From: Paenibacillus sp. | GTDB lineage: Bacteria; Bacillota; Bacilli; Paenibacillales; NBRC-103111 | Assembly (NCBI GenBank): GCA_031180825.1 | Contig: JAPSLM010000003.1 | Span: 62,001 to 126,000, forward strand | Length of the DNA stretch: 64,000 nt | Reading direction: 5' to 3' | Program-made: the position numbers and the translations under genes | The notes under the pieces: model-generated | The model's database searches: none | Told to the model about the DNA's origin: nothing | The model's input: only the letters and a program-made list of their open reading frames with translations | Shown: piece after piece, positions 50,923-59,812 of the stretch | Layout of the letters: each line of letters starts with the position of its first letter | Numbering within the stretch: the first letter of the stretch is position 1

Positions 50923-52464
50923 TTACTGATAATAATCGTGATTGATCAATGCATACTCCGGCGGTTTCGATGCAAAAACGGCTTCCGCCATGCGGATCGA
51001 TTTCAGCATGCCCTTGGCTTTGTTGATCGTCTCCTGGTACTCGTTCTCCGGAACGGAATCCCAGACGATCCCGGCGCCTGCCTGGACATAAGCTTTGCCG
51101 TTCTTGAATACGATGGTGCGGATCGTAATGCACGTATCGAGGTTGCCCGAGAAGCCGAAGTAACCGATGGCTCCGGCGTAAGGACCGCGCGCTTCGTTTT
51201 CCAGTTCGGCGATGATTTCCATCGCTCTGAGCTTCGGAGCGCCCGAGACGGTACCGGCGGGAAGGCATGAAATAAACGCGTCGAAGAAATCTTTGTCCTT
51301 CGCCAGCTTGCCGGAAACGTTGGACACGATATGCATGACATGGGAGTACCGTTCGATTTGCATGAACGTGTCGCACTTGACCGTGCCGAATTCGGAGACG
51401 CGCCCGAGATCGTTGCGGCCGAGATCGACCAGCATCAAATGCTCGGCACGCTCTTTCTCGTCTGCCAGCAGCTCCTGTTCGAGCGCGAGGTCTTCTTCGG
51501 TCGTCCGCCCGCGGGGACGGGTACCGGCGATCGGCCGGGTCTCCACCTTCTCGTCTTCGACACGGACGAGCAGCTCGGGGGATGTGCCGACGATAACTTC
51601 CTCATCCATTTTGAGGCAGTACATATAAGGCGACGGATTCATCGTTCTGAGGATACGGTACACATGCAGCGGCGAAATGTCCGTTTCGATCTCGAAGCGC
51701 TGGGACAGGACCACTTGAAAAATATCCCCCGCCCGGATATATTCCTTCGCTTGATCAACGTTTGCCAAAAACTGCTCCTTCGTCACGTTTGAGCGGACTT
51801 CCCCCAATTCGACGTCGTCAGGGATGGACTGGTGGTTCACCGTCAGCGCCGGAAGCGGGCGCTTGAGACGTTCGATCGTCGCATCGATTTTGGCGCATGT
51901 TTTTTCGTAAGCGGCGACGATGTCCGCTTCCGTTCCGTAGGGAGGCACATGCACGTTGGCGATAACTTTCAGCTGCTGCTTGAAATGGTCGAACACGATC
52001 ACTTGGTCGCAAAACATAAAGTCCAAATCGTTCATCTGCAGATCGTCCTGCCGGTGGGCCGGCAGCTTTTCGTAATACTGCAGCAGATCATAACCGAAAA
52101 ATCCGACGGCACCGCCCGTAAAGCGCGGCAAGTCCGGCAGCGAAGGGCTCGTATATGCGCTTAAATGCGCTTTGAGCACGTTCACCGGCTTTTCCTTCGA
52201 AGTCGTCGTTCCTTCCGGACCTTCGATGCGAGTCACACCGTTTTTAGCCTGAATAAACATAAACGGGTCGGTTCCGATAAAAGAATACCGGGCCCATTTG
52301 ATCCCGCCCTCGACGCTTTCCAGCAAGAAGGCCCGTTTCTCGTCGTAAAAATGTTGAAATACGCGGATCGGCGTTTCCGTATCGGCCATCAGATGGCGGA
52401 CGACGGGGATCAGGTTATACTGGCGGGCTAGCCGAACGACTTCCTTTGCATCCGGTGTGTGCAT
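50923..52464 (-). CDS. trpE: Anthranilate synthase component I
   Basis: A 513-residue chorismate-using enzyme. An N-terminal feedback region containing LLESVEGG-type residues is followed by the catalytic domain with RPIAGTRPRG, DLGRNDLGRV, AGTVSGAPKLRAME and AGAGIVWDS. The ATG at 52464 is eight bases after AGGAG; an ATG two codons earlier and a TTG at 52485 are less suitable. First gene of trpEDCFBA, behind a TRAP-type leader. Confidence 0.96.
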   Translation of the reverse strand: MHTPDAKEVVRLARQYNLIPVVRHLMADTETPIRVFQHFYDEKRAFLLESVEGGIKWARYSFIGTDPFMFIQAKNGVTRIEGPEGTTTSKEKPVNVLKAHLSAYTSPSLPDLPRFTGGAVGFFGYDLLQYYEKLPAHRQDDLQMNDLDFMFCDQVIVFDHFKQQLKVIANVHVPPYGTEADIVAAYEKTCAKIDATIERLKRPLPALTVNHQSIPDDVELGEVRSNVTKEQFLANVDQAKEYIRAGDIFQVVLSQRFEIETDISPLHVYRILRTMNPSPYMYCLKMDEEVIVGTSPELLVRVEDEKVETRPIAGTRPRGRTTEEDLALEQELLADEKERAEHLMLVDLGRNDLGRVSEFGTVKCDTFMQIERYSHVMHIVSNVSGKLAKDKDFFDAFISCLPAGTVSGAPKLRAMEIIAELENEARGPYAGAIGYFGFSGNLDTCITIRTIVFKNGKAYVQAGAGIVWDSVPENEYQETINKAKGMLKSIRMAEAVFASKPPEYALINHDYYQ

Positions 52465-52475
52465 CGTCATCTCTC

Positions 52476-52499
52476 CTCTTCTCAACTCAATAATAACTA
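52476..52499 (-). promoter_or_regulatory. NAG repeats over the trpE ribosome binding site
   Basis: GAG triplets recur at five-base spacing (TTGAG-TTGAG-AAGAG-GAGAG) and run directly into the trpE Shine-Dalgarno sequence. They could allow TRAP to block translation as well, although purine-rich ribosome sites can look like this by chance. Confidence 0.4.
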
Positions 52500-52513
52500 G
52501 GCTCTGAAAACGT

Positions 52514-52541
52514 AAAAACGCCTCTACGCATCGTAGAGGCG
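52514..52541 (-). terminator. trp leader attenuator terminator
   Basis: CGCCTCTACG and CGTAGAGGCG form a perfect ten-base stem with an ATG loop, followed by five T, 50 bases before trpE. The CTCTAC in its 5' arm is complementary to GTAGAG inside the NAG-repeat region, a possible antiterminator pairing. Confidence 0.88.
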
Positions 52542-52675
52542 GTATTCAGCGGATGAAGGATTCGCTCAAACGGAAAGTGCGTTCAAAAAACGTCTGCATT
52601 CCAAAGGATAGGTTAAATAAACCTGCCCTTAGTTCGCCGCGCGCATTCTGACGGTCCTTTCCCCGAACGGGTGAT

Positions 52676-52728
52676 CTTCTCTCTTCTCATCTCAAACTGA
52701 ACTAGGCTAAACTCTCTACTCTGCTCTA
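52676..52728 (-). promoter_or_regulatory. TRAP-binding site: eleven NAG repeats in the trp leader
   Basis: On the minus strand eleven NAG triplets (TAG, CAG, TAG, GAG, TAG, TAG, CAG, GAG, GAG, GAG, AAG) follow one another at 4-6 base spacing, mostly 5. That is the number and pitch needed to wrap an 11-subunit TRAP ring. Further GAG/CAG triplets lie just upstream (to 52759). mtrB, encoding TRAP, is at 63023-63244. Confidence 0.82.
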
Positions 52729-52769
52729 TTACTGCTGCTCACTCTTATCTGCTTAACTCGTTGTTATTT

Positions 52770-52799
52770 ACTATACTACCTCAATTATGCTTTTGTCAA
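52770..52799 (-). promoter_or_regulatory. Sigma-A promoter of the trp operon
   Basis: Minus-strand TTGACA (52799-52794) and TATAGT (52775-52770) are separated by 18 bases. The -35 box lies within the 3' end of aroH. The leader to trpE is about 300 nt and contains a possible five-codon ORF (ATG near 52646) behind AAAGGA, without Trp codons. Confidence 0.82.
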
Positions 52800-53162
52800 T
52801 TTGGACAAATCGGGACGAAGCCGCATCGCTTCTCTTTGATATACATGGATGATTTCATTTTGCTGTTTGTCCGTATTGACCATCACCATCAAACGAATAC
52901 AGCGGGGCAATCCGCCCTCCACCGGAATTTCGAGCGAGCACATCAGCGGGACCAGGTCCCAGCCCTGCATCTGGCGGATGGCCCGCGCAGGGAACGTTGC
53001 CGTCAAATCCGGCGTTACCGTAACGAAAACGCTGGCGATTTCCTCCGGAATGATCCCGTTTTCCGCGATAATTTGATTAAGCAGCGCTGTTGTCGCCGAC
53101 AAAATGTCATTCTCTTCGTTGCGCTCCACGGTCGTTGCTCCGCGGATTCCTCTTACAAACAT
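52785..53162 (-). CDS. aroH: Chorismate mutase (AroH class)
   Basis: A 125-residue trimeric chorismate mutase making prephenate. Arg7 in RGIRGATTVE, Glu78-type residue in CSLEIPV and Arg90 in RCIRLMV match the B. subtilis active site. It overlaps aroB by 10 bases and carries the trp promoter in its last codons. Confidence 0.95.
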   Translation of the reverse strand: MFVRGIRGATTVERNEENDILSATTALLNQIIAENGIIPEEIASVFVTVTPDLTATFPARAIRQMQGWDLVPLMCSLEIPVEGGLPRCIRLMVMVNTDKQQNEIIHVYQREAMRLRPDLSKLTKA

Positions 53163-54262
53163 CCGTCAGTCCCCCGTTTTAACCGATCCACGATCTCTCT
53201 GACCCATTCCGCGGACACGTTCTTATTAATTTCGACTTTCCCGATGGCCGTCGGGATGATATAAACCATGCGGCCTTCGCTGAATTTCTTGTCGTGCATC
53301 ATCGCACGCATGATCGCATCGGTATCGAAGTGCGCCGGAATGCGCGTAGGGAGGCCGAACTTCTTGAAAATGCGTTCGGTTACCGTAAGGATCTCTTCCG
53401 GATTACCCATACGTACCGACAGCATCGCCGCGCCGACCATGCCGATGGAGATCGCTTCGCCGTGCAGCAGCTCGTTGTAGCCGGCCACCGCTTCCAGCGC
53501 GTGACCGATCGTATGCCCCAGGTTCAAAATGGCGCGAAGATCGTTTTCCCGCTCATCCCGCGACACGACCGCCGCCTTGACGGCGCAGCCTTTGTATAAC
53601 CCGTACTGGAGCGCTTCCGGGTCCAGCCCGATAAGCTTATCCGCGTTCGCTTCGCACCATGCGGTAAATTCCGCATCCCAGATCAGTCCGTGCTTGATCA
53701 TTTCCGACAATCCCGCGCGCACGTCCCGATCCGGCAAGGTCAGCAGCGTAGACGTATCGTACAATACCAGCTCCGGCTGATGAAACGCGCCGATAATGTT
53801 CTTCGCCAGCGGATGATTGACGGCGACCTTGCCGCCTACGCTGCTGTCGTGAGCCAGAATCGTCGTCGGGATCTGTACAAATCGGATGCCGCGCATGTAG
53901 CTGGCCGCCACAAACCCGGCCAAATCGCCGACAACGCCTCCGCCGAGCGCAACGACCGTCGATTTGCGGTCCAGACCTGCCTGTAAGCAGGCGCCGACGA
54001 CGTCTTCCAGCACCGCGAGCGATTTGGACTTTTCGCCGGCCGTTACGGTGTAGGATGCCGCCGTAAAGCCGCCATCCGTCAGCCTGTCCAGGACCAGATT
54101 CAGGTGATGCTTCGCCACATGATCGTCGGTGACGACGAGCAGCGGCGAGGCTTTGCTAATCCCGTGCTTTTCGAAGTACGCGGCGATGTCCGCGAGCAGA
54201 CCCTCCCCGATATAAATCGGGTAGGACCTCGTACCAAGGTCTACCGTTAGCTCTCTGACCAT
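53153..54262 (-). CDS. aroB: 3-dehydroquinate synthase
   Basis: A 369-residue NAD- and zinc-dependent enzyme, the second step of the shikimate pathway. Motifs are LGGGVVGDLAGFVA, HDSSVGGKVAVNH and the metal ligand histidines in LNLGHTIGHALE and HGEAISIGM. It lies 17 bases after aroC. Confidence 0.96.
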   Translation of the reverse strand: MVRELTVDLGTRSYPIYIGEGLLADIAAYFEKHGISKASPLLVVTDDHVAKHHLNLVLDRLTDGGFTAASYTVTAGEKSKSLAVLEDVVGACLQAGLDRKSTVVALGGGVVGDLAGFVAASYMRGIRFVQIPTTILAHDSSVGGKVAVNHPLAKNIIGAFHQPELVLYDTSTLLTLPDRDVRAGLSEMIKHGLIWDAEFTAWCEANADKLIGLDPEALQYGLYKGCAVKAAVVSRDERENDLRAILNLGHTIGHALEAVAGYNELLHGEAISIGMVGAAMLSVRMGNPEEILTVTERIFKKFGLPTRIPAHFDTDAIMRAMMHDKKFSEGRMVYIIPTAIGKVEINKNVSAEWVREIVDRLKRGTDGCL

Positions 54263-54279
54263 AAATCCGGCTCTCCCGC

Positions 54280-55443
54280 TTAGTAAGATTTAATTTGCTC
54301 CAAATAGCTGTCGTAATTTCTGCGGATTTCCTCAAGCGAGTCGCCGCCGAATTTTTCCATAAACGCTCTCGCCACTTCCCAAGCAACGACGTTCTCCATG
54401 ATGACGCCGGCCGCCGGCACCGCGCACGTATCGGAGCGCTCCACCTGCGCGGTGAACGCTTCCTTCGTATCGATATCTACGCTTTGCAGCGCTTTATAGA
54501 GGGTCGAGATCGGCTTCATGACGCCGCGCACGACGATCGGCTCGCCGGTCGTCATTCCGCCTTCGAAACCGCCTGCGCGATTGGTCGCACGATAAAAGCC
54601 GCGCTCCTCGTCGTGCATGATTTCGTCATGGACGGACGAGCCCCGGCGCTTGGCTGCTTCGAACCCGATTCCGAATTCCACGCCCTTGAACGCTTGAATC
54701 GACAGCACCGCCTGCGCAATGCGTCCGTCAAGCTTGCGGTCCCACTGCACGTGGCTCCCGAGTCCCGCGGGCACGCCTTCGATAATACACTCCACCACGC
54801 CGCCAAGCGTATCGCCGTCTTCCTTGGCCGCATCGATCGCCGCAATCATCTTCGCTTCCGCTTCCTTATCCGTCACCCGCACCGGCGATTCCTCCGTGAT
54901 GCGGATCAGCTCGTCGATCGGCAGCTCCTGCCGCTGCACTTCCACTTCCCCGATGCGGATCACCTGACCGGCGACTTTGATGCCGAATTCCTTCAGCAGC
55001 TCGCGGGCCATGCCGCCCACAGCTACGCGCATCGTCGTTTCCCGCGCGCTGGAGCGCTCAAGAATGTTGCGCAGATCGCGCTGGTTGTATTTCAAACCGC
55101 CGTTCAAATCGGCATGACCCGGACGCGGCCGGTTCACCCGGCGCTTCGACTCGTCATTGCCTTCGATCGGCTCGATGTTCATGATGGAAGTCCAATGCTT
55201 CCAATCGTTGTTCTCCACCACAAGCGCAATCGGGGCGCCGGTCGTTTTGCCGTGGCGCACGCCGCCGACAATGTTCACGGTATCCTTCTCGATCTGCATG
55301 CGGCGTCCCCGTCCGTACCCTTTTTGCCGTCTGGCGAGCTGTTCGTTCACCGCTTCGAAATCGATCGTTACATTGCTTGGAAATCCCTCGATAATCGCTG
55401 TCAATTGTGGTCCGTGCGTTTCCCCTGCGGTTAAATATCTCAC
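54280..55443 (-). CDS. aroC: Chorismate synthase
   Basis: A 387-residue FMN-dependent enzyme making chorismate. Signature segments are [41 protein letters not shown] and the C-terminal [16 protein letters not shown]. The GTG start has AAAGGAG nine bases upstream. It is called aroF in Bacillus and heads the aroC-aroB-aroH-trp unit. Confidence 0.96.
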   Translation of the reverse strand: MRYLTAGETHGPQLTAIIEGFPSNVTIDFEAVNEQLARRQKGYGRGRRMQIEKDTVNIVGGVRHGKTTGAPIALVVENNDWKHWTSIMNIEPIEGNDESKRRVNRPRPGHADLNGGLKYNQRDLRNILERSSARETTMRVAVGGMARELLKEFGIKVAGQVIRIGEVEVQRQELPIDELIRITEESPVRVTDKEAEAKMIAAIDAAKEDGDTLGGVVECIIEGVPAGLGSHVQWDRKLDGRIAQAVLSIQAFKGVEFGIGFEAAKRRGSSVHDEIMHDEERGFYRATNRAGGFEGGMTTGEPIVVRGVMKPISTLYKALQSVDIDTKEAFTAQVERSDTCAVPAAGVIMENVVAWEVARAFMEKFGGDSLEEIRRNYDSYLEQIKSY

Positions 55444-55536
55444 CTGATTTGTCTCCTTTCATCCTATCCCATGAAAAGCGTATGCTTTATTTCTTTCAAA
55501 ACGCTTTAGTGCTTTTATGTGCTGAGTCATGTGCTA

Positions 55537-55565
55537 ATTATAGTATAGGCCTGCGGCTTTGACAA
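55537..55565 (-). promoter_or_regulatory. Strong sigma-A promoter of aroC
   Basis: Minus-strand TTGTCA (55565-55560) and perfect TATAAT (55542-55537) are separated by 17 bases, about 95 bases before the aroC start codon. Confidence 0.8.
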
Positions 55566-55577
55566 GAATATGCAGAA

Positions 55578-55627
55578 CAAAAAGAAGCGCCGGCCAATGG
55601 CATGCTGCCGCTGGCTGCGCTTCTTTC
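55578..55627 (-). terminator. Intrinsic terminator between the 54-residue ORF and aroC
   Basis: AAGAAGCGC and GCGCTTCTT pair at the base of a stem-loop with a foldable GC-rich interior, followed by TTTTT on the minus strand. Confidence 0.78.
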
Positions 55628-55646
55628 CATTACGGACGAAGGTATG

Positions 55647-55811
55647 TCAGCCTCCGGCCGGGTGTTTTTTTAACACTTGAGGGCGGTCCTTAATCTGCGG
55701 ATCATGAACTAACCCCATAATTTGCAGTGAATCGATCCCGAGAATTTGGGCGCATTCCTGTACCGAGATGAAGCCCCGACGGTAAGCGTTGATGACTTTG
55801 CGTTTGTCCAT
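55647..55811 (-). CDS. Small 54-residue protein, HTH-like N-terminus
   Basis: An ORF of 54 codons between cheR and aroC. An almost perfect ribosome site (AGGAGGAATCGT, then ATG) precedes it and a terminator follows its TGA. The sequence begins MDKRKVINAYRRGFISVQEC and continues AQILGIDSLQIMGLV, a pattern like a minimal helix-turn-helix (helices about 3-10, 16-24 and 27-34), then a Pro/Lys-rich tail KDRPQVLKKHPAGG. No family recognised. The good start site, coding-like composition and tight terminator make it a credible gene. Confidence 0.65.
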   Translation of the reverse strand: MDKRKVINAYRRGFISVQECAQILGIDSLQIMGLVHDPQIKDRPQVLKKHPAGG

Positions 55812-55895
55812 ACGATTCCTCCTGCAGCTATTCGGGCATCAAGGATCTGTCTACATTTTATTCATAGTATGGGATCGTATGGAAACGATTATTCA

Positions 55896-56675
55896 TTATA
55901 CTTCCGTTTTACGGTAAAAAAACGTTTCGGCGGCTTCCAGTCCATACTGGGCCGGACTGAAAATCTGCTCGGTGCTGCCGACGAACAAGATGCCCCCCGG
56001 CTTCAAGGCATTGGCAAATTTATGATACAATAAGTGCTTGGCTTCTTCCGTAAAATAGATCATCACATTGCGGCACACGATTAAATCAAATCCCGTATCG
56101 AACGTATCGACCAGCAGGTTTTGCTTTTGAAAACGGATCGACTTTTTAAGCGAATCCGCAATGTGGTAAGTCAAATTTTCCTGACGGTAATATTTGTGCA
56201 AATATTTGGCCGGCACGTCCCGCACCGAACGGTCCGAATAAACCGCCTTCTTTGCTTTTTCCAAAGCGCCTTCATCGATGTCGGTCGCCAGCACCACGCT
56301 GTCCTGCGCGTTCAATTCCGCCAAAATCATCGCCAGCGTATAAGGCTCTTCCCCTGTGGAGCATGCGGCGCTCCAGCATTTGACCTTGCGCGATTTGCGG
56401 AGCATGTCCGGCAAAAACTTTTGCTCGAGCACTTCCCAGCGGTTCGGATTGCGCCAGAACTCGGAAACGTTGATCGTCATCCGATCCAAAAACTCGTAAA
56501 ACAGCTCTTTGTCCTTCGTCATCGCCTCGAAAAACGAAGCGAACGTCGTATACCCTTTTTTCATCCGCAGCGTAGTCAGACGGCGTTTCATCTGCGCTTC
56601 CTTATACTGGGACAAGTCGATGGACGTGTAGTCCTTGACTTTCTTGATGAATAACAGGAAATCTTTATCCTCCAT
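55896..56675 (-). CDS. cheR: Chemotaxis protein methyltransferase
   Basis: A 259-residue SAM-dependent enzyme that methylates glutamates of chemoreceptors. The N-terminal helical domain (DYTSIDLSQYKEAQMKRRL) is followed by the catalytic domain with WSAACSTGEEPYTLAM and CRNVMIYF. It sits between ndk and aroC, as in B. subtilis. Its presence implies a chemotactic, motile organism. Confidence 0.95.
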   Translation of the reverse strand: MEDKDFLLFIKKVKDYTSIDLSQYKEAQMKRRLTTLRMKKGYTTFASFFEAMTKDKELFYEFLDRMTINVSEFWRNPNRWEVLEQKFLPDMLRKSRKVKCWSAACSTGEEPYTLAMILAELNAQDSVVLATDIDEGALEKAKKAVYSDRSVRDVPAKYLHKYYRQENLTYHIADSLKKSIRFQKQNLLVDTFDTGFDLIVCRNVMIYFTEEAKHLLYHKFANALKPGGILFVGSTEQIFSPAQYGLEAAETFFYRKTEV

Positions 56676-56693
56676 GCCGTCATCCCCGCCTTA

Positions 56694-57137
56694 TCAAATC
56701 CAAGTTTGTATCGCTTTGCTGTAATCGAGCAGTTCTTCGGGACGGAAAAAGTTTGCAATTTCCCGTTCAGCGCTTTCCGGAGAATCGGATCCGTGAATCA
56801 AGTTCAAATTCGTGTGTACCGCATAATCGCCGCGAATCGTACCGGGCAGCGCTTCCAAAGAATTCGTCTTGCCGATCATCGTCCGCGATAGCGCGATCAC
56901 CTGATCCCCCTGCCAAACCATCGCAAAGACGGGTCCGGAGGTGATGAACTTGATCAAGTTATCGAAAAACGGTTTGCCCACATGCTCCGCATAATGCCTT
57001 TCCGCTTGCTCGCGGCTGACCTGCACCAGCTTGGCTGCAACCAGCTGCAGCCCTTTTTGCTCAAAGCGGCGCACGATCTCCCCGATAAGCCCTCTCTGTA
57101 CTCCGTCAGGCTTGACCATCAAAAACGTTTTTTCCAT
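56694..57137 (-). CDS. ndk: Nucleoside diphosphate kinase
   Basis: A 147-residue enzyme equilibrating NDPs and NTPs. [14 protein letters not shown] is at the N-terminus and the phosphorylated histidine is in [17 protein letters not shown] clear AGGAGG site precedes the ATG. The 242-base gap upstream (57138-57379) contains no ORF or convincing promoter. Confidence 0.96.
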   Translation of the reverse strand: MEKTFLMVKPDGVQRGLIGEIVRRFEQKGLQLVAAKLVQVSREQAERHYAEHVGKPFFDNLIKFITSGPVFAMVWQGDQVIALSRTMIGKTNSLEALPGTIRGDYAVHTNLNLIHGSDSPESAEREIANFFRPEELLDYSKAIQTWI

Positions 57138-57379
57138 ATTTTTTTCCTCCTACCACTATAATAAAGTTTATTAGGAGTTTGGTTTTGGGATTAGTTTTTA
57201 GGCATTCATCCTCTGCATAGGGTAAAGATTGTCACGGAAAGTTTACGGCCGCCTTTGAAATCAAGTTGTTACTGCAAGCTAAATTGATGACAACCTGAAT
57301 TTCAAGAGCGGTGGAGTGACAATGTTTACCCGACTAACTTCCAGATGAATGCAGTTCTTCACGGTGTCAAACCAAGCTC

Positions 57380-58354
57380 CTAATAAGAACGGTTCCCCAC
57401 AAAATGAGCAATGCTGATCAAATCTTTTTTCGCCTGGATATCGGGCAAGCCGTCCAGCGAACGAATCGCTTTATCTATGTATGCCGACGCCATCGCTTCG
57501 GCGCGTGAGATTCCCTCGCTGCGCCGGATCATGTTCAAAAACGCGGTGATGTCGGTTTGCCCGTCACAGGCCTCGATACGCGAGATTTCATCCAGAAGAG
57601 CCGGACGAAGCTGCGGATTCTGAAGCGCAAAGATGACGGGAATCGTAATATTTCCCTGCTTGATGTCGCTGCCCGGCGGCTTGCCGATCTCCTTCTCCGT
57701 ACCGCACAAGTCGAGAAGATCGTCCCGGATCTGGAACGCCATGCCGGTATAATACCCGAAATCGTACAGCCGCTTGGCCGTCTGTTCGGGAGCTCCTGCC
57801 GCAATCGCTCCCAATTGGCAGCTGATTGCAAGCAGCAGCGCCGTCTTGCGCTTAATGCGCAGCATGTAATCGCGTACCGTCTGCCCCGTATGGAAAAAGA
57901 AGCGGATTTGCTCCATTTCTCCAATCGACATTTCGACCAGAGCGTTGGACATAATCCGATGAATGGACGGGTCCGGCAGTTGGGTGACGATGCTGAGCGC
58001 CTTGGCAAAAATATAATCCCCGGCGTACATGGCTACCCGGTTGTCCCATTTGGAGCGAACCGTCAATTGACCGCGCCGCGTGTTCGCATCGTCGATGACG
58101 TCGTCGTGCACAAGCGAAGCCATGTGAATCAGCTCCAAAGGAACGGCTACGAACTTGATCCGCCCCAGATCGTAGCGGCCGAATTTGGCGCCAAGCAGCA
58201 CGAATACCGGACGAATCCGCTTACCGCCTGCTTTCAGCAAGTGCAGGGAAGCTTCGCGAAGCACCGGATGATCGACATCGATGCTCCGCTCCAGCTCTTT
58301 TTCAATCACATTGATATCTTTTTTTAGTTTAGCATATAAATCCAACAGTTTCAT
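57380..58354 (-). CDS. hepT: Heptaprenyl diphosphate synthase component II
   Basis: A 324-residue trans-prenyltransferase that makes the menaquinone side chain together with HepS. The two Asp-rich motifs are HDDVIDDANTRRG (first DDxxD) and FQIRDDLLD (second). The ATG overlaps the mqnA stop codon by 4 bases; an open extension to 58387 is disregarded. Confidence 0.94.
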   Translation of the reverse strand: MKLLDLYAKLKKDINVIEKELERSIDVDHPVLREASLHLLKAGGKRIRPVFVLLGAKFGRYDLGRIKFVAVPLELIHMASLVHDDVIDDANTRRGQLTVRSKWDNRVAMYAGDYIFAKALSIVTQLPDPSIHRIMSNALVEMSIGEMEQIRFFFHTGQTVRDYMLRIKRKTALLLAISCQLGAIAAGAPEQTAKRLYDFGYYTGMAFQIRDDLLDLCGTEKEIGKPPGSDIKQGNITIPVIFALQNPQLRPALLDEISRIEACDGQTDITAFLNMIRRSEGISRAEAMASAYIDKAIRSLDGLPDIQAKKDLISIAHFVGNRSY

Positions 58355-59214
58355 TCCGTCACCCGTACTACAGAATTGTCTTTCCATATTTGCAGAGGAA
58401 CGTTCCGCTCAAGAAAACCGAGCTCTGCGGCATACTGATAATATAACGAGAGCCCGGCCCATTGCTTCGGACCGAATTCGTAGCACAGTTCGGAGAAATA
58501 ACGCTGCCAATAGGCCTCCGTCCCGCCGATCAGCTTCTGCGCGTCACGAACCAACGCCGCCGGATCGGCAAGCGATTTGTTCTTGCTCTCGAGAAAGGCC
58601 TCGTAGATGCGGCTGACAAGCTTCGGGTACTGCTCCACGGTTTGCTTCCGGATGGTGCAGACGGCAAATGTCATCCATTGGCCGGTCAAGCGCGTCCATT
58701 CCGTCGCAAGATCGGTAACGAGATATCCGTCATTTTCCCAGCTTGCCCGAATCGCATGATCGCCAATCAGCAGCGCGGCATCTGCGCTCTTCATCATCGG
58801 TTCAAGCTCGGGAGCCGCGTATTCGTACTTCGGCTGAAGCCCGTAAAACTTGGTTAAAATAATTTTCAGCAAATTGATCGAGGTGGCGGAAGTCGTCGGC
58901 AGCGCAATTTTGGCGTCTCCCAGCTCCTCGAGCGGCTTCCGGTGAAACAGAAGAATCGAATTGACCTGTCCGAAAGCGCTGACCGACATGTCGGGAAAAA
59001 CTAAATATTCGTCAAAGTTTTCTCCGTACGCAAATGACGAAATGGCTCCGATATCGATTCGGCCTTCGGCCATGGCGCGATTCAATCCCGACGGCACCTG
59101 TTGAGTAACCTCCAGATCGCTGCCGAAGGAAGAAAAAGGAAAGTAATAGAAGAGCGGCCATACATTGGTGAAATCGATACGGCCGATGCGCACGGCCGCC
59201 TGGTTGTTAGTCAT
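58351..59214 (-). CDS. mqnA: Chorismate dehydratase (futalosine-pathway menaquinone synthesis)
   Basis: A 287-residue periplasmic-binding-protein-like enzyme converting chorismate to 3-enolpyruvylbenzoate, the first step of the futalosine route. Family marks are RIGRIDFTNVWPLFYYF at the start, ALPTTSATSINLLK and ALLIGDHAIRA. It overlaps the end of ubiX by 8 bases and hepT by 4. The upstream chorismate branch (aroB, aroC) lies nearby. Confidence 0.88.
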   Translation of the reverse strand: MTNNQAAVRIGRIDFTNVWPLFYYFPFSSFGSDLEVTQQVPSGLNRAMAEGRIDIGAISSFAYGENFDEYLVFPDMSVSAFGQVNSILLFHRKPLEELGDAKIALPTTSATSINLLKIILTKFYGLQPKYEYAAPELEPMMKSADAALLIGDHAIRASWENDGYLVTDLATEWTRLTGQWMTFAVCTIRKQTVEQYPKLVSRIYEAFLESKNKSLADPAALVRDAQKLIGGTEAYWQRYFSELCYEFGPKQWAGLSLYYQYAAELGFLERNVPLQIWKDNSVVRVTE

Positions 59215-59812
59215 TTGGCATACCCCATCTTTTGTACAGTTGATGTTCGATCTCCATGCAGTCCAATATTTTTCCGACCACAAAATCGATCATATCGTCT
59301 AAGGTCTGCGGACCCTGATAAAACGCCGGCATCGCCGGAAGGATACGTACGCCAAGTCTCGCCAGCTTCAGCATGTTCTCGAGATGAATCGCATGCAGCG
59401 GCGTTTCCCGCGGCACGACAATCAGCTTGCGCCCCTCCTTCAGCATCACGTCGGCGGTTCGCTCAAGCAGATTGTCCGATGCGCCGTTTGCGATGCCGGA
59501 TAGGGTGCCCATCGAGCACGGTACGACCACCATGCCCTGGGTCCTAAACGAGCCGCTCGCCGTCTTGGCTCCGATATCCTGGACAGGCACGTATTCCAGC
59601 TTCCCCGGCCAGTTGTCCGTCTCCAGATGCCGGCGAACGCTTTCCTGCCGCTTGGAGGCGTCCCAGCCTAGCTCTTCCTTAAGCACGCGCCAGCCCGCAT
59701 CCGTGATTATCAGATGAACGTCTTCCCCCGCCGACAGCAAAAAGCGGCAGAGCCGCACGCCGTACGCTGCGCCGCTCGCACCGGTAATGCCGACTACCCA
59801 CGGTCTTTTCAC
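59207..59812 (-). CDS. ubiX: Flavin prenyltransferase UbiX
   Basis: A 201-residue flavoprotein that prenylates FMN to produce the cofactor of UbiD-type decarboxylases. Motifs are VGITGASGAAYGVRL, VPCSMGTLSGIANG, DNLLERTADVMLKEGR and VVPRETPLHAIHLENM. It overlaps the UbiA-like gene by 4 bases. In the futalosine pathway it would support decarboxylation of the naphthoate intermediate; the UbiD partner is not in this window. Confidence 0.92.
   Translation of the reverse strand: MKRPWVVGITGASGAAYGVRLCRFLLSAGEDVHLIITDAGWRVLKEELGWDASKRQESVRRHLETDNWPGKLEYVPVQDIGAKTASGSFRTQGMVVVPCSMGTLSGIANGASDNLLERTADVMLKEGRKLIVVPRETPLHAIHLENMLKLARLGVRILPAMPAFYQGPQTLDDMIDFVVGKILDCMEIEHQLYKRWGMPND

Noticed and set aside
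52500-52770. T-box riboswitch in the trp leader
   Set aside because: No TGGNACCGCG-type T-box sequence is present; NAG repeats and mtrB support TRAP instead.
57138-57379. Hidden gene or RNA in the gap between ndk and hepT
   Set aside because: Only an eight-codon plus-strand frame and weak promoter-like boxes; no terminator follows, so nothing could be supported.
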